Assembly (NCBI GenBank): GCA_024405895.1
Contig: JAKSNW010000005.1
Location: 1-64,000, forward strand
From: Paludibacteraceae bacterium
GTDB taxonomy: Bacteria; Bacteroidota; Bacteroidia; Bacteroidales; Paludibacteraceae
Length of the DNA stretch: 64,000 nt
Reading direction: 5' to 3'
Below are positions 7,701 to 16,906 of the stretch, one piece after another (within the stretch, counting starts at the first letter, position 1; each line of letters starts with the position of its first letter). Position numbers and translations under genes: made by a program. Under the pieces are notes generated by a model, which was not told the DNA's origin, searched no databases, and saw only the letters and a list, made by a program, of their open reading frames with translations.

Positions 7701-8579
7701 TTAGACAGCCTCAGATGTTGAGGTGTCGGGAGACTCTGTAAGTGTAAGAGTGGCGGATTCGTCTACGACCTCTTCGCCTTCCTTCTCGTTAGCATTAGCG
7801 TTATCGTTGGCGTTATCGTTATCGTTATCGTTAACGTTATCGTTAACGTTAACGTTAGCGTTAGCATTGCGAACTCGAGTGGAGTGCGCCTTCGCCGTGG
7901 CGGTGTACCAGGCAATGAGGTCGTTCAATTCGGAAAACTTCTGCGAGATGTTCAAATCGCCCGTATTACCCACATAGGTATAAAGGTTGAGATACAGGAA
8001 ATCGAACGACGCAAACAAATCGTCTCTACGTTCGGAGAAACAGACGTGGTTGGCTCCATCTTTCACATGACGGTCCATCATCTGGCCGTAGTCGGTGGCC
8101 AATGTCTCCAACTGGTCTCTCCATTTGCCAAGGAACGTGGTCTGCAGCTCAGCCTTTGTCCAGGCAGCATCGATAGACGCCACCAGTGACTCGATGTGCT
8201 TCCCGGCGTTCGACACCAGGAGACGTCCCTTCTCCACGTTGTCGAGCAGCGCAAGCGCTTTCTTGGCAAGAGTGGCCTCCGCAGGGTCGGCACTCACCTG
8301 ATAGGCTCTAAGCAGCAGACGGGTGTTGGTCCAGAACTGGTTGGCACGATTGCACATGTCGTGCAGTTCCTTCGTCACAGCCTTGCTGTCGTAGTTCAAC
8401 GATTGGATTGTTTCGGACACTTGGTCCTTAAACACAACGATAGAGTCAACTATCGCTTCATCTTCAATGTCGCCAACGATGTCACATACGTGAGCATAGA
8501 ATGTTGGCAGAAACTTTTTGGGCATGTATTTCAAGTAGCCCAATGGCAACAATGTTGCCTTCTTACTTCCAGTTATCAT
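7701..8579 (-). CDS. DUF6261-like protein with a hexamer-encoded Asn-X tail
   Basis: The product has 292 residues from the ATG at 8579, which is preceded by an A-rich ribosome-binding stretch; an in-frame ATG at 8624 is also possible. The N-terminal ~235 residues are helical and resemble the Bacteroidales family DUF6261 (my recognition, no search), whose function is unknown. From about residue 240 there is a low-complexity tail of Asn alternating with Ala, Val or Asp, encoded by CGTTNN hexamers, then an acidic stretch and a Ser/Thr-rich end. The hexamer repeat can expand or contract by two residues without a frameshift. Confidence 0.6.
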   Translation of the reverse strand: MITGSKKATLLPLGYLKYMPKKFLPTFYAHVCDIVGDIEDEAIVDSIVVFKDQVSETIQSLNYDSKAVTKELHDMCNRANQFWTNTRLLLRAYQVSADPAEATLAKKALALLDNVEKGRLLVSNAGKHIESLVASIDAAWTKAELQTTFLGKWRDQLETLATDYGQMMDRHVKDGANHVCFSERRDDLFASFDFLYLNLYTYVGNTGDLNISQKFSELNDLIAWYTATAKAHSTRVRNANANVNVNDNVNDNDNDNANDNANANEKEGEEVVDESATLTLTESPDTSTSEAV

Positions 8580-8599
8580 TCTTTTTTTATTATAAAATT

Positions 8600-9140
8600 G
8601 TGTTCCCAAAGAGGTTACAAACATGAGAACAGGTTATGTAATATTATATATGGTGCTGCACCTTGGAGATTTCTTTCGTTTCTGCTATTCAAAGAATAAT
8701 AGTCAGCAAAATGAAATAAGCGAGATCTCCGCCTCCTGCACCTGCAGTTTAAGAAACCAGCATACACAACATTGGCAGCACTGCCAGCGTGTAATCATGC
8801 TGTGCAAACCGGCTTCTAAGTGTATCGTACAATTTTTTCGGGAAATTCTTAACGAATCACAAGAAAAAAAGAGTAGTTGCATTTCATGGCACCGTCATAC
8901 AAACAAGTGCTACAGTAAAAACTTTCACCACACCATCCTTCTTGAGCAGCAAGAGGACAACAACTTTCTGGTTCCAGATTTAACTAATGCAAAGATACAA
9001 CATTTTTCCGAGAAAACAAAATGTTTCAGTTATTTTTTACAAAATTTTCACACAAAACCAAAATCTTTGCATATCAACGCCAAAGTCCCCAAAGATGCTG
9101 CCAGCACACAAAAATTGTGTCCGCAGAAAATATTTGAACT
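8600..9140. other. Gene-poor stretch between the DUF6261-like gene and an array
   Basis: I see no convincing gene. A 239-codon open frame runs through on the plus strand, but it continues into the tandem repeat and promoter module and has no coding character. GGTGCTGCACC near 8652 is a small dyad that might belong to the leader of the minus-strand gene. Confidence 0.5.
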
Positions 9141-9149
9141 CCCGCACAG

Positions 9150-9250
9150 CTTGCACGATGGTTCGCAAAAATTGTCGGAGACCGTGCAAGGCTTGCACGA
9201 TGATTCGCAAAAATTGTCGGAGACCATGCAAGGCCTGTACGATGTTTTCA
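9150..9250. repeat. 42-bp tandem repeat with terminal inverted repeats
   Basis: Copies lie at 9150-9191 and 9192-9233, and a decayed third begins at 9234. The first copy begins CTTGCACG and ends CGTGCAAGG, so each unit can fold on its own. A diverged single copy occurs at about 56925-56965 upstream of module H. The array directly precedes module C. Confidence 0.85.
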
Positions 9251-9283
9251 GAAAATCTAAAACCATCATTTCAGAGCGTGTGG

Positions 9284-9428
9284 TTTCATTCTGCAAGCAT
9301 TGCACTGCGGGAAGTCGGGGGGTGCGGCTATGGTTTGCTTAAAGACTATAAGCAGACAAGCGAATTTCATTGTGTCAGCGATTTTTGTCGGAGAAACGTT
9401 TGGTAGTAAAAAAAAACAACTATCTTTG
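9284..9428 (+). promoter_or_regulatory. Conserved promoter module, copy C (18-bp spacer)
   Basis: The conserved block spans 9284-9403, the -33 TTTG lies at 9399-9402 and the -7 TATCTTTG at 9421-9428. The spacer is 18 bp and contains a run of nine A; the nine other copies have exactly 20 bp. The internal hairpin keeps its pairing through a G-U pair (AAGCAGAC arm). Confidence 0.85.
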
Positions 9429-9465
9429 CATTGACAAAAGAAAAAACAAAAATCATCGTGACAAA

Positions 9466-10773
9466 ATGAATGTGAGAAAGTCTATTTTTATAAACCTTGT
9501 ATTGGTTGGCTTGATTTTTTTGAGCATTTCCTGCAAAGTTCATGAACCATTAGCCAAAGACGCGACTTTCTACCAATGGAGGACGAATGGTCTTAACGTC
9601 ACTCCAGAAAACACAAACAAGACCCACCCTGGAGCAAATTTCATTTACACTGGAGAATCACTTTCTCGTGATACTGTTGTGATATATTTGGAAGAATTTT
9701 TCAGACAAAGTGACAATGGCTTGCAGGGCTATTACGCTACGGTAGTGACAAAAAGATTAATACACGATGTATTCATGAAAGACGGTCACACATACGTTAC
9801 GGGCGAGATTTTGACTATTAACAGAACTTACGACGACTGGGATGGAAGTTATTATCGTTCTGGTACAGCAGATTCTATCCAATATCCTTTTCTTGAAATC
9901 GATGGTGTAATCAAGGACATCACGCCCAAAGACCCACGTGTAAAAAGTCCTAACAAATGCTGCGGCCTTCACTTTATCTCTGATGGCAAAAAACTATATA
10001 CCATTATCCGTGGTGACAGCGAAATGAGAGAACTGCCCCAGGGAAGATGTGAATATGCTGACTATTATGTCTCAGAAGATGGCGGTGAGCCCTACTACAT
10101 CGGTTCTTTTGAACGTTTTGCTGTCGGAGACATTGCTAAAGTCGGTGACGAATGGTATGTGTGTGGAAAATGGTCAACAAGCCCCTGCTTTCAAAGTAGC
10201 ACAGAGATCAAAACATTTATTGCGCCATTGGAAAATGGCGGCATGCTCCATGGAGTAATTGATTATCACGGAGAGCCATTAATGGTAGGTAGTCTGAGAG
10301 GACAACCGATAGTCTATTATCACGATTCAATCAAAAATCTGCCAGGAACAGAAAGTTATATTGGCGGAGAAGCTATGTTTGCCAAGATGATAGGCGATGA
10401 CCTCTATGTAGGGGGATGGCTCAACAATTATCCTGCAATCTGGAAAAACAACGAACTCCATGTGCTTTTGACAAAACTACCTAAAGGGTTTAGGTATCTT
10501 ATTTTTACAGATATAGAAGTTGTAGGCGATATGATCTATGTGGTTGGGGCAGGATATTATCCCGAAAACAGCACTACTCATTCAGCATTTTTCAAACTCA
10601 AAGACACTGATGGCCTTATTCAGGAATATGATGAATATGACGACCTGATTACTTCTGTAGAAGTAATGAAATGGATAGGCAACACAACTTGGCAAAATGT
10701 TGAATGGAAACCTGATCAGGGTGTGTTTGCAGGATGGCGAATCAACAAACCCCGAGTCCTATTGAAATACTAA
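9466..10773 (+). CDS. Surface lipoprotein, KVHEPLAKDATFYQW family (paralog C)
   Basis: The product has 435 residues from the ATG at 9466; an upstream in-frame start at 9370 would lie inside the promoter and is rejected. The lipobox ends at Cys23 (SISC) and the signal peptide differs from paralog A, but the mature protein begins with the same KVHEPLAKDATFYQW. The region up to about residue 135 diverges from A and B, while the C-terminal part is almost identical to paralog B, including 264 bp of perfect DNA identity (10474-10737). Function is unknown; a surface-exposed repeat fold is likely. Confidence 0.85.
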   Translation: MNVRKSIFINLVLVGLIFLSISCKVHEPLAKDATFYQWRTNGLNVTPENTNKTHPGANFIYTGESLSRDTVVIYLEEFFRQSDNGLQGYYATVVTKRLIHDVFMKDGHTYVTGEILTINRTYDDWDGSYYRSGTADSIQYPFLEIDGVIKDITPKDPRVKSPNKCCGLHFISDGKKLYTIIRGDSEMRELPQGRCEYADYYVSEDGGEPYYIGSFERFAVGDIAKVGDEWYVCGKWSTSPCFQSSTEIKTFIAPLENGGMLHGVIDYHGEPLMVGSLRGQPIVYYHDSIKNLPGTESYIGGEAMFAKMIGDDLYVGGWLNNYPAIWKNNELHVLLTKLPKGFRYLIFTDIEVVGDMIYVVGAGYYPENSTTHSAFFKLKDTDGLIQEYDEYDDLITSVEVMKWIGNTTWQNVEWKPDQGVFAGWRINKPRVLLKY

Positions 10774-10792
10774 ACAAACATTCTAAACCCCT

Positions 10793-10817
10793 CAGCCTCG
10801 CTTGCACAGCGGGGCTG
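10793..10817 (+). terminator. Cassette-type terminator after paralog C
   Basis: CAGCCTCGCT pairs with AGCGGGGCTG across TGCAC, followed by TTTTGTTT. It belongs to the repeated terminator family. Confidence 0.9.
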
Positions 10818-10851
10818 TTTTGTTTATTATGCCTCAAGAAAACAACTTTGG

Positions 10852-10997
10852 TTTCATATTGCAAGCGTTGCACTGCGGGAAGTCGGAGGTGCGACTATGG
10901 TTTGCTTACAGTTTGAAAGCAGACAGACAAAATTCATGGCAACAGCAGTTTTTGTTGGCAAAATATTTGGTAGTTTGAAATTGTTTAATTACCTTTG
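10852..10997 (+). promoter_or_regulatory. Conserved promoter module, copy D
   Basis: The block spans 10852-10970, -33 TTTG at 10966-10969 and -7 TACCTTTG at 10990-10997, with a 20-bp spacer. It is the most diverged copy. It is followed by a second promoter-like module (10993-11075) before the broken gene. Confidence 0.75.
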
Positions 10998-11075
10998 CTG
11001 CGCAAAACAGGTGGCGGTTCGGCATAGGTCAAGTAAGCTTACCTCTGCTCAAACCTTGCACTATCTTTGCAGCGA
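10993..11075 (+). promoter_or_regulatory. Second repeated promoter element (GGCGGTTCGG type), copy 1
   Basis: A CTTTGC-TGC-GCAAA dyad followed by GGTGGCGGTTCGG leads, about 50 bp later, to a new TTGCACTATCTTTGCA promoter. The same layout recurs upstream of 35406 and 43052. Here it stacks a second promoter behind module D. Confidence 0.6.
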
Positions 11076-11103
11076 TAACTCACAGAAACAAAACAACACG
11101 TCT

Positions 11104-12671
11104 ATAAAAAAACAACTTATTTCCTTTTTGCTAACTTGCGCACTCCTCGCAGTTAGTCTGGCTTCTAATGCCACTATTCACTATGTTTATCCAGGCGGCA
11201 GCGGTGCGAGGGATGGTTCGTCTTGGGCTGATGCGGCTCCTGATATTCAATACTTGTTAACCCCACCTTTAATAGTTGTACCTATACCTACGCCACCATT
11301 TTTTGACACAATTCAGCCTCAATTAGTGTTTGACAGAGACTCTATCTTTGTGGCAAGCGGTACTTATCAACGCGTTTGTATGCATAAAGAAGGTTATCAA
11401 GTCAACAATGTCACAACCGATAGTTTGCTCTAGAAAAACTCCATTTCTATGGTGGTTTTAAAGGGTATGAAACATCCTTAGAACAACGCGGTGATTGGTT
11501 GGCAACACCATCTATTATTGATGCTCAAGGAGGAAGGGCTGTTTGGTTTGAGCACCCAACACCTGGTGCTGGCGATGTGGTTTTTGACGGTTTCATCGTC
11601 ACTGGTGCAGGCCGAAGAAAAGAAGCTTTTAGAATTGTAAATGTAAACACATGGATTTCACACGTTATCATCAAAGACAACAATGGCATTCCATTCTTTT
11701 TGGAACACGTTCCCTTTTCATCAAATGACGATTCATATTCAGAAACAGCATTGAATAATGTTGTAGTAATGAACAATCTGGGTAGCGGATGGCCTGCATC
11801 TGTTGCAGTTTCAGCCTTCTCACAACTCAAGGTTTTCAATTCTACAATAACCAAAAACACTTGTGATAGCGTTTATTATCAAGGCGACCCCCTCGCTTTA
11901 TTTTATTTCTACTCATATCAATCTGACTTTTATTTCTACAATTCAATAGTATACAATAACTTGAATGCAGGAACAATCGTAAATCGTAGTTTCCCCGGGC
12001 ACTCTCCAGAACTATATTACAAAAATTCAATCATAGAGTCTACATCCAACCCGATGTCTGATTGGAATGTATATGGAACTGATTTAGGAAACACTCTTGA
12101 CGTGAATCCTATGCTTACATCAGGCTATCGTCTTCTCTACGGTAGTCCGGCAATCAACCTTGGTGATGTCAACGACTACCCATTCTTCCAGTCCATTATG
12201 CTTATGAGTCAAAGCCACCCACATGCATTTTGGTACGCAGATGCTGACTACAGGGGACGATTCTACGTCGACCCGTCCAATCAGATGCATTTGGATGCTG
12301 GTGCTGTCCAATACAAGGGAAACAGCAGTTCCTTCAAAGATCTGGAGTACTGGTTAAAGAAAAAATATCCGTCCAATATCAGTGCACAAACAAACTCAAC
12401 AGACAGCCCTGATTCTAATGTAACCTACTTAGGACAAAAACCTATGGTATATCCAACGGTAACAACTCCTGCACAACAGATAAACATCACAAATATCCCC
12501 GAGAACTCAGCGGTTTGTCTTACCGACATTCTTGGACGTATGATTTTCTCTGCCCCACTATCCAAAGGGGAGGATATGATAACTTCTCCGCAAGCACCAG
12601 GTATGTACCTTCTCGTAATAAGCCAAGGCAACAAAGCTGTATCCAAGGAGCTCATCATCGTCAAACAATAA
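11104..12671 (+). pseudogene. Broken secreted right-handed beta-helix protein with T9SS tail
   Basis: The expected start codon at 11104 is ATA where the related unit at 58775 has ATG in the same context (CACGCCTATGAAAAAACGAC versus CACGTCTATAAAAAAACAAC). The next residues, KKQLISFLLTCALLAVSLAS, form a signal peptide. The frame then stops at 11433. Restoring one T in the TTT run near 11424 joins it to the downstream frame and gives DSFALEKLHFYGGFKGYETS, the usual entry of Bacteroidetes right-handed parallel beta-helix proteins. The C-terminus has a T9SS sorting domain (DILGRMIF...GMYLLVISQGNKAVSKELIIVKQ in outline). Two defects make an active product unlikely. Confidence 0.85.
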
Positions 12672-12704
12672 AAACATAATCATCGTCAAACAATAAAAAC
12701 ATAA
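12655..12704. repeat. 25-bp direct duplication
   Basis: Two adjoining copies (12655-12679 and 12680-12704) span the stop codon of the broken gene. The duplication spaces it from the next lipoprotein gene. Confidence 0.9.
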
Positions 12705-12708
12705 ACTT

Positions 12709-14040
12709 ATGAAGCACCTCAACGCCTATCTTCTGATTGCTTGTTCTTTCATTATTAGTTTTGCTTTTAGTAGTTGCAAACCAGACTTGCAGGTGTCTGA
12801 TGTCCAGTATTACACCGCATTAAATGGAATATACTTGCTAAACAATAGCAAACTCTCATGTATTCAAACTCAAAGCGACTCATGGAAAGATAGTACTGGA
12901 AACGATTGGGCTTTTTATTCATACGCTTCTGACTATTATATTGAAAATTCAAACACCTATGAGGTAGGTTTCTATTTGCCAGATGTAGCTGGTTTAGAGA
13001 TAGATCCTGCAAGAAACTCTTTTGGTTATTCTGGAAGGGTGTATTTAAAAATCAATGGGGTGATGAAATATTTTGATACAGAGCCCAAAAGCAGCATCTC
13101 TCCGAAACTGATTTCCGCAGATGATGGCATTTACGTATTTTTTGATGAAACTCAACCAACAGGAGAAACAGACAGGTTGGGAAACGCAATGTATAATCAT
13201 ATTTATAAAGTGTCAAAAGATGGAGGAGTTCCATTTGAAATCGCAACTCAAGCACATTCTGAAATTGGCGGTCCAATTGCAATCTTCAATGCAATAAAAA
13301 AATATGAAAACAATTTTTATTTTGCCGGGAAAAAAGGGCAAACACCCTACTTCTGTGAATCAAAGGACCTAAGGCAGCCATACATACTCTCTATGGCAAT
13401 CGGAGAAGCAACTGATTTTTGCAAAATAGGCAACAAATTTCTCATTTGCGGACAGACTGATAACTTAGCCCGTTTTTGGACCCTTGAAGGAAATAATCTT
13501 GAAGAATTTGACCTACCCATATCTAAAGACGCCACAGAATCTTGTGCTGGCGTTATAGACCTTGTTGGCAATGACATTTATATCGGTGGCAGAATCGGAA
13601 CGAAGCCTGCCATATGGAAAAATGGAGAAATCTATGCAATCTACGAAGAGTTCCCTCCACACCAAAACCCGTACTATCTAGACGATCGTCCAGATGTTCG
13701 TTTCTACTATCATTCTGGATTCGTCAGAGCGCTTCGAGTTGTAGGAGACAAAGCATATTCTATTGTGGAAACAAGCAATGCTCCAAATTCATTTGGCTAT
13801 ATTGACAACAAACTAATGGCTGTAGAGTGGGATTTTTCAAAAGACCCTGTAACCTGTCAGTATAGATACGACTTGATCGAGATGCTCCGAGACGGTTCAA
13901 TCTACCTTTACGAATCCTTTTACCACAACGACCTTTACAACTTATGGATTCCCGGTTTAGTAGAGCCTTATGAGACATATTGGGACGATTTGAAATTCAC
14001 CACTCCACGCATCGCATTGCAATACGCAAAAGATAAATAA
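12709..14040 (+). CDS. Surface lipoprotein, PDLQVSDVQYY family (paralog 1)
   Basis: A 443-residue lipoprotein with a lipobox ending at Cys23 (FSSC) and mature start KPDLQVSDVQYY. The middle carries the GGRIGTKPAIWKNGE motif also present in the KVHEPLAKDATFYQW paralogs, so all belong to one superfamily; a beta-propeller-like fold is inferred. The closest relative is at 57171-58502: their last ~170 residues are nearly the same, with 46-bp and 72-bp tracts of perfect DNA identity, while the first ~200 residues are much more different. It lies behind the broken gene in the same unit, 37 bases after its stop. Function is unknown. Confidence 0.85.
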   Translation: MKHLNAYLLIACSFIISFAFSSCKPDLQVSDVQYYTALNGIYLLNNSKLSCIQTQSDSWKDSTGNDWAFYSYASDYYIENSNTYEVGFYLPDVAGLEIDPARNSFGYSGRVYLKINGVMKYFDTEPKSSISPKLISADDGIYVFFDETQPTGETDRLGNAMYNHIYKVSKDGGVPFEIATQAHSEIGGPIAIFNAIKKYENNFYFAGKKGQTPYFCESKDLRQPYILSMAIGEATDFCKIGNKFLICGQTDNLARFWTLEGNNLEEFDLPISKDATESCAGVIDLVGNDIYIGGRIGTKPAIWKNGEIYAIYEEFPPHQNPYYLDDRPDVRFYYHSGFVRALRVVGDKAYSIVETSNAPNSFGYIDNKLMAVEWDFSKDPVTCQYRYDLIEMLRDGSIYLYESFYHNDLYNLWIPGLVEPYETYWDDLKFTTPRIALQYAKDK

Positions 14041-14059
14041 TATATTATTTAACACCCCT

Positions 14060-14084
14060 CAGCCTCGCTTGCACAGCGGGGCTG
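14060..14084 (+). terminator. Cassette-type terminator
   Basis: CAGCCTCGCT-TGCAC-AGCGGGGCTG followed by ATTTTGTTT, the same family as at 1826 and 10793. Confidence 0.9.
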
Positions 14085-14130
14085 ATTTTGTTTATCACAG
14101 TTCAAGAAACCAGCATTTCAGAGCGTCTGG

Positions 14131-14275
14131 TTTCAGATTGTCAGCATTGCACTGCGGGAAGTCGGGGGTGCGACTATGGTTTGCTTAAAGACTGTAAGTA
14201 AACAAGCAAACTTCATTGTATCAGCGATTTTGTCGAAGAAACGTTTGGTGAATTGAAAAATAATGATTAGTTTTG
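14131..14275 (+). promoter_or_regulatory. Conserved promoter module, copy E
   Basis: The block spans 14131-14248, -33 TTTG at 14244-14247 and -7 TAGTTTTG at 14268-14275, with a 20-bp spacer. One arm of the hairpin reads AAGTAAAC, a change that keeps pairing as G-U. The preceding TTCAAGAAACC...TTTCAGAGCG stretch is shared with copies G, I and J. Confidence 0.85.
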
Positions 14276-14317
14276 CGAAACAATATTCGTAAAATAATCC
14301 ACTAAAAACAAACGACT

Positions 14318-15610
14318 ATGACTCTCTGTAAAAAGCACGCTATTGCACTGTTTGTTATAGCAGTTGTATTGCTCAGCGGTTGCCGTCAAGAGATGGAATT
14401 GTCTGGGGTGAATTACTACTATACCTTCAAAGCAGGTGATGTTTCCTATTGCCTTCAAAACAGCAATCTGACTATACTTTCAAACAACAACTATTATAGT
14501 GATTCAATTGATGGTCATCTAACCCACCATTTTGATATAAATACTTATAACGACTGTTATCTAAACAACAACAATATCTACTATATAGGAAACCATCAGA
14601 TAACAGAAGAATGGAACGAAGGTGCCCCACATTATTTTTCACACAGAGACCTGAAGTTCTCCGAAGCGTTCCTCGAAGTCAATGGTGTACGTAAATATTT
14701 TCAATTTCCTGGGAAAAATGAGGGGTTGATAATCGCCGTTGACGGCAGCGATATCTACTATATTTTCAGAGCAACACAAACGACTGCCGAGATGACTTAC
14801 GAATCCTATTATGTATCAAAGAATGGCGAAGAGCCGACTCTTTTGGCCCAACAACAAGAGGAAATCTACAGCCTCAGAAAGGCCGAAATCAAAAGATGCA
14901 AGATGATTAACGGCAAGTTGTATCTCGTGGGAGTAAAGGATGGCGTTGGTTTCTATTGCGAAGCTACCAACTTGAGGACGCCATATTATGTCTCTGGCTG
15001 GAACGGTGGAGCATACGATATCTTAGAGAAAGATAGCGCTTTGTTTGTCTGCGGCAAAAATGACGGCAAAGCTTATGTCTGGAAGGATGGTTCGCCTATC
15101 GAGTTGGAATTTCCAAATTATGCCGTTGAGTCTGAAGCAAGAAGCATGGCTCTTGTGGGAGAAGACTTATATGTCGGCGGCAGAATTGACGAATGCCCTG
15201 TCATCTGGAAAAACGGAAAGATTTATGCAACATTTTTTGAATTTCCACCGGTCAATTCTCCTTATCATATTGAAGGCGAAACACAATCTTTGGATCATAA
15301 AGATATTACAGAAGAATGGGGTTATGTGATAGATATGGTTGTGGCTGGCGACACGATTTATTCCATAGTTGAAACCGACAATTATGCCAACGACAATAAA
15401 CGATTTGCACTGGAATGGCATTTTAGAAACGGCAAAGTCTACTTTGACTACGATTACGACTTAGTAGAGCTGATAAGAAGCGGACAAATAAAGTTGCATC
15501 CATCATTTTATGGGAACGTCAACAACATTGGTTGGGTACTTTGGCCAAGAACCTATTTCGGTACACCTCACATCGCACCTCGCTACGTGAAAGCAAAACG
15601 AAAGAAATAA
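14318..15610 (+). CDS. Surface lipoprotein, diverged family member
   Basis: A 430-residue protein with a lipobox ending at Cys22 (LSGC), then RQEMELSGVNYYYTF, a recognisable variant of the DLQVSDVQYY start. It shares GGRIDECPVIWKNGK and an ending of the P-H/R-I-A-x-RY type with the other family members, so it is a diverged paralog. No catalytic motif is visible. It forms a single-gene unit with module E in front and a cassette-type terminator behind. Function is unknown; surface location is expected. Confidence 0.82.
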   Translation: MTLCKKHAIALFVIAVVLLSGCRQEMELSGVNYYYTFKAGDVSYCLQNSNLTILSNNNYYSDSIDGHLTHHFDINTYNDCYLNNNNIYYIGNHQITEEWNEGAPHYFSHRDLKFSEAFLEVNGVRKYFQFPGKNEGLIIAVDGSDIYYIFRATQTTAEMTYESYYVSKNGEEPTLLAQQQEEIYSLRKAEIKRCKMINGKLYLVGVKDGVGFYCEATNLRTPYYVSGWNGGAYDILEKDSALFVCGKNDGKAYVWKDGSPIELEFPNYAVESEARSMALVGEDLYVGGRIDECPVIWKNGKIYATFFEFPPVNSPYHIEGETQSLDHKDITEEWGYVIDMVVAGDTIYSIVETDNYANDNKRFALEWHFRNGKVYFDYDYDLVELIRSGQIKLHPSFYGNVNNIGWVLWPRTYFGTPHIAPRYVKAKRKK

Positions 15611-15632
15611 TTTTCATATACCTCATACCCCT

Positions 15633-15657
15633 CAGCCTCGCTCATACAGCGGGGCTG
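15633..15657 (+). terminator. Cassette-type terminator
   Basis: CAGCCTCGCT-CATAC-AGCGGGGCTG with a T-rich tail. It is followed by CGTTNN hexamer repeats to about 15700. Confidence 0.9.
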
Positions 15658-15796
15658 ATTTTGTTTTCGTTATCGTTCCCGTTATCGTTTTCGTTCCTTA
15701 TCGCCCTATCGCCTATACTTCATTCCCATTGATGGAGGATTGATTTTTCGCTGAAAAATTATTGAGTTTTTGTGCGACACAGAAAAATAAATACGT

Positions 15797-15804
15797 TATC
15801 TTTG
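15797..15804 (+). promoter_or_regulatory. -7 box for the threonine aldolase operon
   Basis: TATCTTTG matches the Bacteroidetes -7 box. A TTTG lies upstream at 15769-15772, a somewhat long spacing. The leader is about 30 bases. Confidence 0.55.
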
Positions 15805-15841
15805 TAGGTCAATTCAGACAGACGATTTTTAACGCTACGAT

Positions 15842-16903
15842 ATGATAAATCTCTCATGTGATTATACTTGCGGAGCCCACACCAAAGTGATGGAAGCATT
15901 GGTGCAAACCAATGGATGCCACACCGTTGGCTACGGAGAGGATGCGTTTTCCGAGGCAGCCCGCGCTGCCATTCGCAGTTTCTTCTGTTGCGAAGATGCC
16001 GACGTTCATTTCCTTGTGGGAGGCACGCAGACCAACCGCGTGGTCATCGACACACTGCTCCGTCCACATCAAGGCGTAGTATGTGCCGAATGCGGACATA
16101 TCAACGTACATGAGTCGGGAGCCATCGAGGCAGGCGGACACAAGGTGTTGCCGCTGCCCGACCACGACGGCAAGATAAAGGCGGCTGCCATCGACAGTTG
16201 CTTCTACGACCATTTCCATGACCCCAACTACGAACACATGGTGCAGCCTGGCATGGTCTATCTCTCCTTCCCTACGGAATACGGTACGCTCTATTCGCTG
16301 AAGGAGTTGAAAGCCATCCACCGCGTCTGCAGGAAATACAACGTGCCACTCTTCATCGACGGTGCCCGTCTGGGTTATGCCTTGGCCTCGAAAGCCAACG
16401 ACGTGAAACCATCCGACCTGCCCAAACTCTGCGACGTATTCTATGTCGGCGGAACGAAGATGGGTGCACTGATGGGTGAGGCATTGGTGATGGTGAGCAA
16501 ACGATGGCGTCAGGATTTCCGCTATATCATCAAACAGCACGGAGCCTTGCTTGCCAAAGGACGTCTGTTGGGCGTGCAGTTTCAGACGCTGATGAGCGAT
16601 GGTCTCTACATGGAGATTGGAACTAACGGCTGCGAGACAGCAGAGCAACTTCACAACGGACTGGAGGCCCTTGGCGTGGAGTTTCGCTACGACTCACCAA
16701 CGAATCAGCAGTTTCCCATACTCCCCGACGAGGTCATCGAACGCCTGAACGGAAAGGTGACCTACAGTTGGTGGTGCCGACACGATGAGACACACTCCGT
16801 CATCCGCCTCTGCACCTCGTGGCAAACCACCCCCTACGAGATCAATCAGACGATTGAACTGATAGGACAATTACTAAAAGAACAAAGTGAAACACCACGA
16901 TAA
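15842..16903 (+). CDS. ltaE: Low-specificity L-threonine aldolase family
   Basis: A 353-residue PLP enzyme of the beta-eliminating lyase/threonine aldolase fold, which cleaves L-threonine or L-allo-threonine to glycine and acetaldehyde in the cytoplasm. FIDGARLGYA near residue 171 gives Asp173, expected to hold the pyridine nitrogen, and VGGTKMGA gives Lys206, the expected Schiff-base lysine. The length is normal for the family. It is the first gene of a run with two secreted nuclease genes; the next start is only 3 bases after its stop. The functional link between aldolase and nucleases is unclear and may only reflect co-transcription. Confidence 0.85.
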   Translation: MINLSCDYTCGAHTKVMEALVQTNGCHTVGYGEDAFSEAARAAIRSFFCCEDADVHFLVGGTQTNRVVIDTLLRPHQGVVCAECGHINVHESGAIEAGGHKVLPLPDHDGKIKAAAIDSCFYDHFHDPNYEHMVQPGMVYLSFPTEYGTLYSLKELKAIHRVCRKYNVPLFIDGARLGYALASKANDVKPSDLPKLCDVFYVGGTKMGALMGEALVMVSKRWRQDFRYIIKQHGALLAKGRLLGVQFQTLMSDGLYMEIGTNGCETAEQLHNGLEALGVEFRYDSPTNQQFPILPDEVIERLNGKVTYSWWCRHDETHSVIRLCTSWQTTPYEINQTIELIGQLLKEQSETPR

Positions 16904-16906
16904 AAC

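Noticed and set aside
8623..9342. 239-codon plus-strand open frame
   Set aside because: It overlaps the 42-bp repeat and module C and has no signal peptide, ribosome-binding site or family resemblance.
15842..16903. Minus-strand 266-codon frame opposite the aldolase gene, and similar long minus-strand frames opposite fusA-like, gltD-like and nadB genes
   Set aside because: These are shadows caused by codon bias; the plus- or minus-strand partner has clear family motifs in each case.
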